Source: Eudorina sp. 2006-703-Eu-15
Taxonomy: Eukaryota > Chlorophyta > Chlorophyceae > Chlamydomonadales > Volvocaceae
DNA: 64,000 nt
Reading direction: 5' to 3'
Assembly (NCBI GenBank): GCA_003117195.1
Contig: BDSI01000051.1
Location: forward strand, 835,547 to 899,546
Made by a program: the position numbers and the translations under genes. Under the pieces are notes generated by a model. The model was not told the origin of the DNA, did no database searches, and saw only the letters and a program-made list of their open reading frames with translations. Every line of letters starts with the position of its first letter. Within the stretch, counting starts at the first letter, position 1. Of this stretch, positions 48,472-62,486 are shown piece by piece.

Positions 48472-49616
48472 ATACATGCCTCAGGCAAGGGTGACTAGAG
48501 CCGCTACAACTTGGGTATTCGGAACCATCTTTCATGTCGGTTGTGTTGTCAGGGCTTCAGCATCTAGCCTGTCAGCCTGTCAACGTGACATTGACTGGAT
48601 ATTGACTCTCAACAGCATTTTGACTTTTAACAGCATTCGGCGAGGCAGGCCATCCCATGGACACACAGCAAAGGTGCCAAGCATCGTTTGGTGAACGGCA
48701 GTCACAGCTAGCTGCCCTTCATCATACAGATATGGGAAGCTCACAGGCCGCCAGCTCTCAGTTGTTGGGCATATCTCACGGGGCAAACAACAGATGCCAT
48801 GCGCAAATCATGCAAAACAGATGTGGTATATTGTAGTGTACATAATGATAATGCATCACCAACAGATGTCGTTCTTGTGATGGCTCATGCCCTACCCATG
48901 TGAGCCTTTTCTATTATGGATGATGTTACAGTAGTGGAATGAGCCCGCGGGCCTTTATGCACCTGGGGCCTCGCATCACCCACTGCCATACCAGATCCGT
49001 CATCGGATTTATCCTCAGATTCACAACCTTCTCATGTGACAACCGCCCCAAAGGCATGATTGGACAGTATGCCTTACATTATGATATTACATCCAAGTTG
49101 TCAGGGAAATCTACTAGTTATTAGGATGTGGGGCCTGAGGCGGGTTCCAGAACTCATGTCAAAAACCTGCTGATTATATATTATATATATATCAATTACA
49201 AACATCTTGTTTTTAAAACAAGGCCGAATCCATACATCTCGGTCAATGCCTTTAATGACGGCGACCATTGTTGTGATATATTTAATGATGGGTGGATGCA
49301 TGTTGCCAAAGAGATGGGGCTGCTGGTGAGCCATCTGTGTGCCACAGTCATCACAGTTGGGTGAATGTCAGGATCCCGCACCTCCATTATTTTGTTTTCC
49401 GTGCATGCTTTCCAAGCATTGATTTATGAATAAATGTATGCATCTACACCGCGACACATATGTACATCACACATACACAAAACACACACATACACATATG
49501 GTTTATACTGCTTGGTCCCTGTTGGACATGCATTATCCCGCCCATCCCAGGCACGTATGGTTGCATGAAATGCCGCGTGGTTAGCGTTGCTTGCAGTTGT
49601 CTGCTTCCACGCAATA

Positions 49617-49688
49617 GGGGAATTGCGAGAATCGAACTCGCGACCTCTCGCACCCAAAGCGAGAATCATACCACTAGACCAAATTCCC
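49617..49688 (-). tRNA. trnP-UGG: tRNA-Pro(TGG), unit 6
   Basis: Intact 72-nt gene. This unit's markers match unit 4. Confidence 0.93.
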
Positions 49689-50615
49689 GAGTCAACATCA
49701 CCTGAACAACAACCATCCTCGACCTGAGACTGTGAATGCCAGACACTGTGACACGTCTTGCTGTCGGCCCCTCATATCGATAGCTCCAGGCGACCATGTT
49801 TGGGATGGCCTGTACGTAGCGCTCATTTCATTCCCCATACATCAAGATGGGCAGAGTGAGGGGGGTTGCCTGAAAGCAAGGTAGACGTACCTAGGTATGA
49901 TGAATGAATGAACTTTACAGCGGACCCCAAAGGGATCATGGTAGGTATGATGTCAATAATACGATATGTCCACATGTATGTGATGCTGCCAATAATTTCA
50001 ACACAACTAGGTAACGGGGTCATTCAAGATTTCATACATGAGACGAATTATGTATGCTGGTCATCAGCCGGGTCACATTCGTTGTATCTTTATATCAACG
50101 AGTGGATCCTGCAGTACACATGGCGTGTGTTCCCTAAGGAACGAACACTGGCTGCAGTGACGGCGAGTGAGCACCACTGCTGTAAAATGATAGCCATATA
50201 TGAATGAATGAATGAATGTTACAGCGGACCCCATACCATATATGTATCTTCTTATGTATGGATTATAAAGCCGCTGGCGGCTTCCATTGAACCAACCTCA
50301 CGCACTGGCGTTAGCAAGCACATTGATTGGTGATATGATGTGGAGCCTGTCCGGATCGCCATGGTGGCGCCAGTTCGTTTAGGCAGTGTATGGTGAGGAA
50401 GCCTCGGCTGTCGCCGTTGGCTGTCACCAATGACCCGCGGGGTCCACTGTAACATCCTTAATAATAATACAAATCGTAAGTACGGGTTGATATACGTACA
50501 CGGACACGGATAAAGATATATGGTTATATATTATATGTATGTAGAAGATAGTGTTTATGTGGGTAATGTTTCGAGTTGTTCCTGCCCAGGCATCACACAG
50601 GGATTCTCCACAAAA

Positions 50616-50687
50616 GGGGAGTTGCGAGAATCGAACTCGCGACCTCTCGCACCCGAAGCAAGAATCATACCACTAGACCAAACTCCC
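50616..50687 (-). tRNA. trnP-CGG: tRNA-Pro(CGG), unit 6, anticodon-stem variant
   Basis: Same GAAGCAAG variant as in unit 4, acceptor stem intact, TTTT directly downstream. Confidence 0.8.
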
Positions 50688-51830
50688 ATACATGCCTCAG
50701 GCAAGGGTGACTAGAGCCGCTACAACTTGGGTATTCGGAACCATCTTTCCTGTCGGTTGTGTTGTCAGGGCTTCAGCATCTAGCCTGTCAGCCTGTCAAC
50801 GTGACATTGACTGGATATTGACTCTCAACAGCATTTTGACTTTTAACAGCATTCGGCGAGGCAGGCCATCCCATGGACACACAGCAAAGGTGCCAAGCAT
50901 CGTTTGGTGAACGGCAGTCACAGCTAGCTGCCCTTCATCATACAGATATGGGAAGCTCACAGGCCGCCAGCTCTCAGTTGTTGGGCATATCTCACGGGGC
51001 AAACAACAGATGCCATGCGCAAATCATGCAAAACAGATGTGGTATATTGTAGTGTACATAATGATAATGCATCACCAACAGATGTCGTTCTTGTGATGGC
51101 TCATGCCCTACCCATGTGAGCCTTTTCTATTATGGATGATGTTACAGTAGTGGAATGAGCCCGCGGGCCTTTATGCACCTGGGGCCTCGCATCACCCACT
51201 GCCATACCAGATCCGTCATCGGATTTATCCTCAGATTCACAACCTTCTCATGTGACAACCGCCCCAAAGGCATGATTGGACAGTATGCCTTACATTATGA
51301 TATTACATCCAAGTTGTCAGGGAAATCTACTAGTTATTAGGATGTGGGGCCTGAGGCGGGTTCCAGAACTCATGTCAAAAACCTGCTGAATATATATTAT
51401 ATATATCAATTACAAACATCTTGTTTTTAAAACAAGGCCGAATCCATACATCTCGGTCAATGCCTTTAATGACGGCGACCATTGTTGTGATATATTTAAT
51501 GATGGGTGGATGCATGTTGCCAAAGAGATGGGGCTGCTGGTGAGCCATCTGTGTGCCACAGTCATCACAGTTGGGTGAATGTCAGGATCCCGCACCTCCA
51601 TTATTTTGTTTTCCGTGCATGCTTTCCAAGCATTGATTTATGAATAAATGTATGCATCTACACCGCGACACATATGTACATCACACATACACAAAACACA
51701 CACATACACATATGGTTTATACTGCTTGGTCCCTGTTGGACATGCATTATCCCGCCCATCCCAGGCACGTATGGTTGCATGAAATGCCGCGTGGTTAGCG
51801 TTGCTTGCAGTTGTCTGCTTCCACGCAATA

Positions 51831-51902
51831 GGGGAATTGCGAGAATCGAACTCGCGACCTCTCGCACCCAAAGCGAGAATCATACCACTAGACCAAATTC
51901 CC
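51831..51902 (-). tRNA. trnP-UGG: tRNA-Pro(TGG), unit 7
   Basis: Intact gene, with the GAGTCAAAATC flank shared with unit 5. Confidence 0.93.
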
Positions 51903-52829
51903 GAGTCAAAATCACCTGAACAACAACCATCCTCGACCTGAGACTGTGAATGCCAGACACTGTGACACGTCTTGCTGTCGGCCCCTCATATCGATAGCTC
52001 CAGGCGACCATGTTTGGGATGGCCTGTACGTAGCGCTCATTTCATTCCCCATACATCAAGATGGGCAGAGTGAGGGGGGTTGCCTGAAAGCAAGGTAGAC
52101 GTACCTAGGTATGATGAATGAATGAACTTTACAGCGGACCCCAAAGGGATCATGGTAGGTATGATGTCAATAATACGATATGTCCACATGTATGTGATGC
52201 TGCCAATAATTTCAACACAACTAGGTAACGGGGTCATTCAAGATTTCATACATGAGACGAATTATGTATGCTGGTCATCAGCCGGGTCACATTCGTTGTA
52301 TCTTTATATCAACGAGTGGATCCTGCAGTACACATGGCGTGTGTTCCCTAAGGAACGAACACTGGCTGCAGTGACGGCGAGTGAGCACCACTGCTGTAAA
52401 ATGATAGCCATATATGAATGAATGAATGAATGTTACAGCGGACCCCATACCATATATGTATCTTCTTATGTATGGATTATAAAGCCGCTGGCGGCTTCCA
52501 TTGAACCAACCTCACGCACTGGCGTTAGCAAGCACATTGATTGGTGATATGATGTGGAGCCTGTCCGGATCGCCATGGTGGCGCCAGTTCGTTTAGGCAG
52601 TGTATGGTGAGGAAGCCTCGGCTGTCGCCGTTGGCTGTCACCAATGACCCGCGGGGTCCACTGTAACATCCTTAATAATAATACAAATCGTAAGTACGGG
52701 TTGATATACGTACACGGACACGGATAAAGATATTTGGTTATATATTATATGTATGTAGAAGATAGTGTTTATGTGGGTAATGTTTCGAGTTGTTCCTGCC
52801 CAGGCATCACACAGGGATTCTCCACAAAA

Positions 52830-52901
52830 GGGGGGTTGCGAGAATCGAACTCGCGACCTCTCGCACCCGAAGCGAGAATCATACCACTAGACCAAACTCC
52901 C
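52830..52901 (-). tRNA. trnP-CGG: tRNA-Pro(CGG), unit 7, acceptor-mismatch variant
   Basis: Same A-C acceptor mismatch as in unit 5, otherwise normal. Confidence 0.7.
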
Positions 52902-53892
52902 ATACATGCCTCAGGCAAGGGTGACTAGAGCCGCTACAACTTGGGTATTCGGAACCATCTTTCATGTCGGTTGTGTTGTCAGGGCTTCAGCATCTAGCCT
53001 GTCAGCCTGTCAACGTGACATTGACTGGATATTGACTCTCAACAGCATTTTGACTTTTAACAGCATTCGGCGAGGCAGGCCATCCCATGGACACACAGCA
53101 AAGGTGCCAAGCATCGTTTGGTGAACGGCAGTCACAGCTAGCTGCCCTTCATCATACAGATATGGGAAGCTCACAGGCCGCCAGCTCTCAGTTGTTGGGC
53201 ATATCTCACGGGGCAAACAACAGATGCCATGCGCAAATCATGCAAAACAGATGTGGTATATTGTAGTGTACATAATGATAATGCATCACCAACAGATGTC
53301 GTTCTTGTGATGGCTCATGCCCTACCCATGTGAGCCTTTTCTATTATGGATGATGTTACAGTAGTGGAATGAGCCCGCGGGCCTTTATGCACCTGGGGCC
53401 TCGCATCACCCACTGCCATACCAGATCCGTCATCGGATTTATCCTCAGATTCACAACCTTCTCATGTGACAACCGCCCCAAAGGCATGATTGGACAGTAT
53501 GCCTTACATTATACTCGGTCAATGCCTTTAATGACGGCGACCATTGTTGTGATATATTTAATGATGGGTGGATGCATGTTGCCAAAGAGATGGGGCTGCT
53601 GGTGAGCCATCTGTGTGCCACAGTCATCACAGTTGGGTGAATGTCAGGATCCCGCACCTCCATTATTTTGTTTTCCGTGCATGCTTTCCAAGCATTGATT
53701 TATGAATAAATGTATGCATCTACACCGCGACACATATGTACATCACACATACACAAAACACACACATACACATATGGTTTATACTGCTTGGTCCCTGTTG
53801 GACATGCATTATCCCGCCCATCCCAGGCACGTATGGTTGCATGAAATGCCGCGTGGTTAGCGTTGCTTGCAGTTGTCTGCTTCCACGCAATA

Positions 53893-53964
53893 GGGGAATT
53901 GCGAGAATCGAACTCGCGACCTCTCGCACCCAAAGCGAGAATCATACCACTAGACCAAATTCCC
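53893..53964 (-). tRNA. trnP-UGG: tRNA-Pro(TGG), unit 8
   Basis: Intact gene, preceded on the + strand by the first 151-bp-deleted spacer (junction near 53,513). Confidence 0.93.
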
Positions 53965-54892
53965 GAGTCAACATCACCTGAACAACAACCATCCTCGACC
54001 TGAGACTGTGAATGCCAGACACTGTGACACGTCTTGCTGTCGGCCCCTCATATCGATAGCTCCAGGCGACCATGTTTGGGATGGCCTGTACGTAGCGCTC
54101 ATTTCATTCCCCATACATCAAGATGGGCAGAGTGAGGGGGGGTTGCCTGAAAGCAAGGTAGACGTACCTAGGTATGATGAATGAATGAACTTTACAGCGG
54201 ACCCCAAAGGGATCATGGTAGGTATGATGTCAATAATACGATATGTCCACATGTATGTGATGCTGCCAATAATTTCAACACAACTAGGTAACGGGGTCAT
54301 TCAAGATTTCATACATGAGACGAATTATGTATGCTGGTCATCAGCCGGGTCACATTCGTTGTATCTTTATATCAACGAGTGGATCCTGCAGTACACATGG
54401 CGTGTGTTCCCTAAGGAACGAACACTGGCTGCAGTGACGGCGAGTGAGCACCACTGCTGTAAAATGATAGCCATATATGAATGAATGAATGAATGTTACA
54501 GCGGACCCCATACCATATATGTATCTTCTTATGTATGGATTATAAAGCCGCTGGCGGCTTCCATTGAACCAACCTCACGCACTGGCGTTAGCAAGCACAT
54601 TGATTGGTGATATGATGTGGAGCCTGTCCGGATCGCCATGGTGGCGCCAGTTCGTTTAGGCAGTGTATGGTGAGGAAGCCTCGGCTGTCGCCGTTGGCTG
54701 TCACCAATGACCCGCGGGGTCCACTGTAACATCCTTAATAATAATACAAATCGTAAGTACGGGTTGATATACGTACACGGACACGGATAAAGATATTTGG
54801 TTATATATTATATGTATGTAGAAGATAGTGTTTATGTGGGTAATGTTTCGAGTTGTTCCTGCCCAGGCATCACACAGGGATTCTCCACAAAA

Positions 54893-54964
54893 GGGGGGTT
54901 GCGAGAATCGAACTCGCGACCTCTCGCACCCGAAGCGAGAATCATACCACTAGACCAAACTCCC
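54893..54964 (-). tRNA. trnP-CGG: tRNA-Pro(CGG), unit 8, acceptor-mismatch variant
   Basis: A-C mismatch in the acceptor stem (GGGGGGTTG on +). Anticodon and T arms are normal. Confidence 0.7.
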
Positions 54965-55955
54965 ATACATGCCTCAGGCAAGGGTGACTAGAGCCGCTAC
55001 AACTTGGGTATTCGGAACCATCTTTCATGTCGGTTGTGTTGTCAGGGCTTCAGCATCTAGCCTGTCAGCCTGTCAACGTGACATTGACTGGATATTGACT
55101 CTCAACAGCATTTTGACTTTTAACAGCATTCGGCGAGGCAGGCCATCCCATGGACACACAGCAAAGGTGCCAAGCATCGTTTGGTGAACGGCAGTCACAG
55201 CTAGCTGCCCTTCATCATACAGATATGGGAAGCTCACAGGCCGCCAGCTCTCAGTTGTTGGGCATATCTCACGGGGCAAACAACAGATGCCATGCGCAAA
55301 TCATGCAAAACAGATGTGGTATATTGTAGTGTACATAATGATAATGCATCACCAACAGATGTCGTTCTTGTGATGGCTCATGCCCTACCCATGTGAGCCT
55401 TTTCTATTATGGATGATGTTACAGTAGTGGAATGAGCCCGCGGGCCTTTATGCACCTGGGGCCTCGCATCACCCACTGCCATACCAGATCCGTCATCGGA
55501 TTTATCCTCAGATTCACAACCTTCTCATGTGACAACCGCCCCAAAGGCATGATTGGACAGTATGCCTTACATTATACTCGGTCAATGCCTTTAATGACGG
55601 CGACCATTGTTGTGATATATTTAATGATGGGTGGATGCATGTTGCCAAAGAGATGGGGCTGCTGGTGAGCCATCTGTGTGCCACAGTCATCACAGTTGGG
55701 TGAATGTCAGGATCCCGCACCTCCATTATTTTGTTTTCCGTGCATGCTTTCCAAGCATTGATTTATGAATAAATGTATGCATCTACACCGCGACACATAT
55801 GTACATCACACATACACAAAACACACACATACACATATGGTTTATACTGCTTGGTCCCTGTTGGACATGCATTATCCCGCCCATCCCAGGCACGTATGGT
55901 TGCATGAAATGCCGCGTGGTTAGCGTTGCTTGCAGTTGTCTGCTTCCACGCAATA

Positions 55956-56027
55956 GGGGAATTGCGAGAATCGAACTCGCGACCTCTCGCACCCAAAGCG
56001 AGAATCATACCACTAGACCAAATTCCC
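55956..56027 (-). tRNA. trnP-UGG: tRNA-Pro(TGG), unit 9
   Basis: Intact gene in a unit that begins after the second 151-bp-deleted spacer. Confidence 0.93.
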
Positions 56028-56953
56028 GAGTCAACATCACCTGAACAACAACCATCCTCGACCTGAGACTGTGAATGCCAGACACTGTGACACGTCTTGC
56101 TGTCGGCCCCTCATATCGATAGCTCCAGGCGACCATGTTTGGGATGGCCTGTACGTAGCGCTCATTTCATTCCCCATACATCAAGATGGGCAGAGTGAGG
56201 GGGGTTGCCTGAAAGCAAGGTAGACGTACCTAGGTATGATGAATGAATGAACTTTACAGCGGACCCCAAAGGGATCATGGTAGGTATGATGTCAATAATA
56301 CGATATGTCCACATGTATGTGATGCTGCCAATAATTTCAACACAACTAGGTAACGGGGTCATTCAAGATTTCATACATGAGACGAATTATGTATGCTGGT
56401 CATCAGCCGGGTCACATTCGTTGTATCTTTATATCAACGAGTGGATCCTGCAGTACACATGGCGTGTGTTCCCTAAGGAACGAACACTGGCTGCAGTGAC
56501 GGCGAGTGAGCACCACTGCTGTAAAATGATAGCCATATATGAATGAATGAATGAATGTTACAGCGGACCCCATACCATATATGTATCTTCTTATGTATGG
56601 ATTATAAAGCCGCTGGCGGCTTCCATTGAACCAACCTCACGCACTGGCGTTAGCAAGCACATTGATTGGTGATATGATGTGGAGCCTGTCCGGATCGCCA
56701 TGGTGGCGCCAGTTCGTTTAGGCAGTGTATGGTGAGGAAGCCTCGGCTGTCGCCGTTGGCTGTCACCAATGACCCGCGGGTCCACTGTAACATCCTTAAT
56801 AATAATACAAATCGTAAGTACGGGTTGATATACGTACACGGACACGGATAAAGATATTTGGTTATATATTATATGTATGTAGAAGATAGTGTTTATGTGG
56901 GTAATGTTTCGAGTTGTTCCTGCCCAGGCATCACACAGGGATTCTCCACAAAA

Positions 56954-57025
56954 GGGGGGTTGCGAGAATCGAACTCGCGACCTCTCGCACCCGAAGCGAG
57001 AATCATACCACTAGACCAAACTCCC
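56954..57025 (-). tRNA. trnP-CGG: tRNA-Pro(CGG), unit 9, acceptor-mismatch variant
   Basis: A-C acceptor mismatch as in unit 8. Confidence 0.7.
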
Positions 57026-58016
57026 ATACATGCCTCAGGCAAGGGTGACTAGAGCCGCTACAACTTGGGTATTCGGAACCATCTTTCATGTCGGTTGTGT
57101 TGTCAGGGCTTCAGCATCTAGCCTGTCAGCCTGTCAACGTGACATTGACTGGATATTGACTCTCAACAGCATTTTGACTTTTAACAGCATTCGGCGAGGC
57201 AGGCCATCCCATGGACACACAGCAAAGGTGCCAAGCATCGTTTGGTGAACGGCAGTCACAGCTAGCTGCCCTTCATCATACAGATATGGGAAGCTCACAG
57301 GCCGCCAGCTCTCAGTTGTTGGGCATATCTCACGGGGCAAACAACAGATGCCATGCGCAAATCATGCAAAACAGATGTGGTATATTGTAGTGTACATAAT
57401 GATAATGCATCACCAACAGATGTCGTTCTTGTGATGGCTCATGCCCTACCCATGTGAGCCTTTTCTATTATGGATGATGTTACAGTAGTGGAATGAGCCC
57501 GCGGGCCTTTATGCACCTGGGGCCTCGCATCACCCACTGCCATACCAGATCCGTCATCGGATTTATCCTCAGATTCACAACCTTCTCATGTGACAACCGC
57601 CCCAAAGGCATGATTGGACAGTATGCCTTACATTATACTCGGTCAATGCCTTTAATGACGGCGACCATTGTTGTGATATATTTAATGATGGGTGGATGCA
57701 TGTTGCCAAAGAGATGGGGCTGCTGGTGAGCCATCTGTGTGCCACAGTCATCACAGTTGGGTGAATGTCAGGATCCCGCACCTCCATTATTTTGTTTTCC
57801 GTGCATGCTTTCCAAGCATTGATTTATGAATAAATGTATGCATCTACACCGCGACACATATGTACATCACACATACACAAAACACACACATACACATATG
57901 GTTTATACTGCTTGGTCCCTGTTGGACATGCATTATCCCGCCCATCCCAGGCACGTATGGTTGCATGAAATGCCGCGTGGTTAGCGTTGCTTGCAGTTGT
58001 CTGCTTCCACGCAATA

Positions 58017-58088
58017 GGGGAATTGCGAGAATCGAACTCGCGACCTCTCGCACCCAAAGCGAGAATCATACCACTAGACCAAATTCCC
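58017..58088 (-). tRNA. trnP-UGG: tRNA-Pro(TGG), unit 10
   Basis: Intact gene after the third deleted spacer. Confidence 0.93.
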
Positions 58089-59014
58089 GAGTCAACATCA
58101 CCTGAACAACAACCATCCTCGACCTGAGACTGTGAATGCCAGACACTGTGACACGTCTTGCTGTCGGCCCTCATATCGATAGCTCCAGGCGACCATGTTT
58201 GGGATGGCCTGTACGTAGCGCTCATTTCATTCCCCATACATCAAGATGGGCAGAGTGAGGGGGGTTGCCTGAAAGCAAGGTAGACGTACCTAGGTATGAT
58301 GAATGAATGAACTTTACAGCGGACCCCAAAGGGATCATGGTAGGTATGATGTCAATAATACGATATGTCCACATGTATGTGATGCTGCCAATAATTTCAA
58401 CACAACTAGGTAACGGGGTCATTCAAGATTTCATACATGAGACGAATTATGTATGCTGGTCATCAGCCGGGTCACATTCGTTGTATCTTTATATCAACGA
58501 GTGGATCCTGCAGTACACATGGCGTGTGTTCCCTAAGGAACGAACACTGGCTGCAGTGACGGCGAGTGAGCACCACTGCTGTAAAATGATAGCCATATAT
58601 GAATGAATGAATGAATGTTACAGCGGACCCCATACCATATATGTATCTTCTTATGTATGGATTATAAAGCCGCTGGCGGCTTCCATTGAACCAACCTCAC
58701 GCACTGGCGTTAGCAAGCACATTGATTGGTGATATGATGTGGAGCCTGTCCGGATCGCCATGGTGGCGCCAGTTCGTTTAGGCAGTGTATGGTGAGGAAG
58801 CCTCGGCTGTCGCCGTTGGCTGTCACCAATGACCCGCGGGGTCCACTGTAACATCCTTAATAATAATACAAATCGTAAGTACGGGTTGATATACTTACAC
58901 GGACACGGATAAAGATATATGGTTATATATTATATGTATGTAGAAGATAGTGTTTATGTGGGTAATGTTTCGAGTTGTTCCTGCCCAGGCATCACACAGG
59001 GATTCTCCACAAAA

Positions 59015-59086
59015 GGGGGGTTGCGAGAATCGAACTCGCGACCTCTCGCACCCGAAGCGAGAATTATACCACTAGACCAAACTCCC
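59015..59086 (-). tRNA. trnP-CGG: tRNA-Pro(CGG), unit 10, double variant
   Basis: A-C acceptor mismatch plus a substitution next to the anticodon stem (GAGAATTATACC on + instead of GAGAATCATACC). Probably degenerate. Confidence 0.65.
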
Positions 59087-60229
59087 ATACATGCCTCAGG
59101 CAAGGGTGACTAGAGCCGCTACAACTTGGGTATTCGGAACCATCTTTCCTGTCGGTTGTGTTGTCAGGGCTTCAGCATCTAGCCTGTCAGCCTGTCAACG
59201 TGACATTGGCTGGATATTGACTCTCAACAGCATTTTGACTTTTAACAGCATTCGGCGAGGCAGGCCATCCCATGGACACACAGCAAAGGTGCCAAGCATC
59301 GTTTGGTGAACGGCAGTCACAGCTAGCTGCCCTTCATCATACAGATATGGGAAGCTCACAGGCCGCCAGCTCTCAGTTGTTGGGCATATCTCACGGGGCA
59401 AACAACAGATGCCATGCGCAAATCATGCAAAACAGATGTGGTATATTGTAGTGTACATAATGATAATGCATCACCAACAGATGTCGTTCTTGTGATGGCT
59501 CATGCCCTACCCATGTGAGCCTTTTCTATTATGGATGATGTTACAGTAGTGGAATGAACCCGCGGGCCTTTATGCACCTGGGGCCTCGCATCACCCACTG
59601 CCATACCAGATCCGTCATCGGATTTATCCTCAGATTCACAACCTTCTCATGTGACAACCGCCCCAAAGGCATGATTGGACAGTATGCCTTACATTATGAT
59701 ATTACATCCAAGTTGTCAGGGAAATCTACTAGTTATTAGGATGTGGGGCCTGAGGCGGGTTCCAGAACTCATGTCAAAAACCTGCTGAATATATATTATA
59801 TATATCAATTACAAACATCTTGTTTTTAAAACAAGGCCGAATCCATACATCTCGGTCAATGCCTTTAATGACGGCGACCATTGTTGTGATATATTTAATG
59901 ATGGGTGGATGCATGTTGCCAAAGAGATGGGGCTGCTGGTGAGCCATCTGTGTGCCACAGTCATCACAGTTGGGTGAATGTCAGGATCCCGCACCTCCAT
60001 TATTTTGTTTTCCGTGCATGCTTTCCAAGCATTGATTTATGAATAAATGTATGCATCTACACCGCGACACATATGTACATCACACATACACAAAACACAC
60101 ACATACACATATGGTTTATACTGCTTGGTCCCTGTTGGACATGCATTATCCCGCCCATCCCAGGCACGTATGGTTGCATGAAATGCCGCGTGGTTAGCGT
60201 TGCTTGCAGTTGTCTGCTTCCACGCAATA

Positions 60230-60301
60230 GGGGAATTGCGAGAATCGAACTCGCGACCTCTCGCACCCAAAGCGAGAATCATACCACTAGACCAAATTCC
60301 C
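60230..60301 (-). tRNA. trnP-UGG: tRNA-Pro(TGG), unit 11
   Basis: Intact 72-nt gene. The spacer upstream on + is back to full length. Confidence 0.93.
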
Positions 60302-61200
60302 GAGTCAACATCACCTGAACAACAACCATCCTCGACCTGAGACTGTGAATGCCAGACACTGTGACACGTCTTGCTGTCGGCCCCTCATATCGATAGCTCC
60401 AGGCGACCATGTTTGGGATGGCCTGTACGTAGCGCTCATTTCATTCCCCATACATCAAGATGGCAGAGTGAGGGGGGGTTGCCTGAAAGCAAGGTAGACG
60501 TACCTAGGTATGATGAATGAATGAACTTTACAGCGGACCCCAAAGGGATCATGGTAGGTATGATGTCAATAATACGATATGTCCACATGTATGTGATGCT
60601 GCCAATAATTTCAACACAACGAGGTAACGGGTCATTCAAGATTTCATACATGAGACGAATTATGTATGCTGGTCATCAGCCGGGTCACATTCGTTGTATC
60701 TTTATATCAACGAGTGGATCCTGCAGTACACATGGCGTGTGTTCCCCAGTTTGGCCCTGGACAAGGAACGAACACTGGCTGCAGTGACGGCGAGTGAGCA
60801 CCACTGCTGTAAAATGATAGCCATATATGTATCTTCTTATGTATGGATTATAAAGCCGCTGGCGGCTTCCATTGAACCAACCTCACGCACTGGCGTTAGC
60901 AAGCACATTGATTGGTGATATGATGTGGAGCCTGTCCGGATCGCCATGGTGGCGCCAGTTCGTTTAGGCAGTGTATGGTGAGGAAGCCTCGGCTGTCGCC
61001 GTTGGCTGTCACCAATGACCCGCGGGGTCCACTGTAACATCCTTAATAATAATACAAATCGTAAGTACGGGTTGATATACTTACACGGACACGGATAAAG
61101 ATATATGGTTATATATTATATGTATGTAGAAGATAGTGTTTATGTGGGTAATGTTTCGAGTTGTTCCTGCCCAGGCATCACACAGGGATTCTCCACAAAA

Positions 61201-61272
61201 GGGGAGTTGCGAGAATCGAACTCGCGACCTCTCGCACCCGAAGCGAGAATCATACCACTAGACCAAACTCCC
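61201..61272 (-). tRNA. trnP-CGG: tRNA-Pro(CGG), unit 11, fully canonical
   Basis: One of only two CGG copies with normal length, intact acceptor stem (GGGAGTT/AACTCCC), normal anticodon stem and a T4 terminator touching the discriminator base. Confidence 0.92.
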
Positions 61273-62414
61273 ATACATGCCTCAGGCAAGGGTGACTAGA
61301 GCCGCTACAACTTGGGTATTCGGAACCATCTTTCCTGTCGGTTGTGTTGTCAGGGCTTCAGCATCTAGCCTGTCAGCCTGTCAACGTGACATTGGCTGGA
61401 TATTGACTCTCAACAGCATTTTGACTTTTAACAGCATTCGGCGAGGCAGGCCATCCCATGGACACACAGCAAAGGTGCCAAGCATCGTTTGGCGAACGGC
61501 AGTCACAGCTAGCTGCCCTTCATCATACAGATATGGGAAGCTCACAGGCCGCCAGCTCTCAGTTGTTGGGCATATCTCACGGGGCAAACAACAGATGCCA
61601 TGCGCAAATCATGCAAAACAGATGTGGTATATTGTAGTGTACATAATGATAATGCATCACCAACAGATGTCGTTCTTGTGATGGCTCATGCCCTACCCAT
61701 GTGAGCCTTTTCTATATGGATGATGTTACAGTAGTGGAATGAACCCGCGGCCTTTATGCACCTGGGGCCTCGCATCACCCACTGCCATACCAGATCCGTC
61801 ATCGGATTTATCCTCAGATTCACAACCTTCTCATGTGACAACCGCCCCAAAGGCATGATTGGACAGTATGCCTTACATTATGATATTACATCCAAGTTGT
61901 CAGGGAAATCTACTAGTTATTAGGATGTGGGGCCTGAGTCGGGTTCCAGAACTCATGTCAAAAACCTGCTGATTATATATATTATATATATCAATTACAA
62001 ACATCTTGTTTTTAAAACAAGGCCGAATCCATACATCTCGTCAATGCCTTTAATGACGGCGACCATTGTTGTGATATATTTAATGATGGGTGGATGCATG
62101 TTGCCAAAGAGATGGGGCTGCTGGTGAGCCATCTGTGTGCCACAGTCATCACAGTTGGGTGAATGTCAGGATCCCGCACCTCCATTATTTTGTTTTCCGT
62201 GCATGCTTTCCAAGCATTGATTTATGAATAAATGTATGCATCTACACCGCGACACATATGTACATCACACATACACAAAACACACACATACACATATGGT
62301 TTATACTGCTTGGTCCCTGTTGGACATGCATTATCCCGCCCATCCCAGGCACGTATGGTTGCATGAAATGCCGCGTGGTTAGCGTTGCTTGCAGTTGTCT
62401 GCTTCCACGCAATA

Positions 62415-62486
62415 GGGGAATTGCGAGAATCGAACTCGCGACCTCTCGCACCCAAAGCGAGAATCATACCACTAGACCAAATTCCC
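62415..62486 (-). tRNA. trnP-UGG: tRNA-Pro(TGG), unit 12
   Basis: Intact gene, although the surrounding unit has several single-base deletions. Confidence 0.93.
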
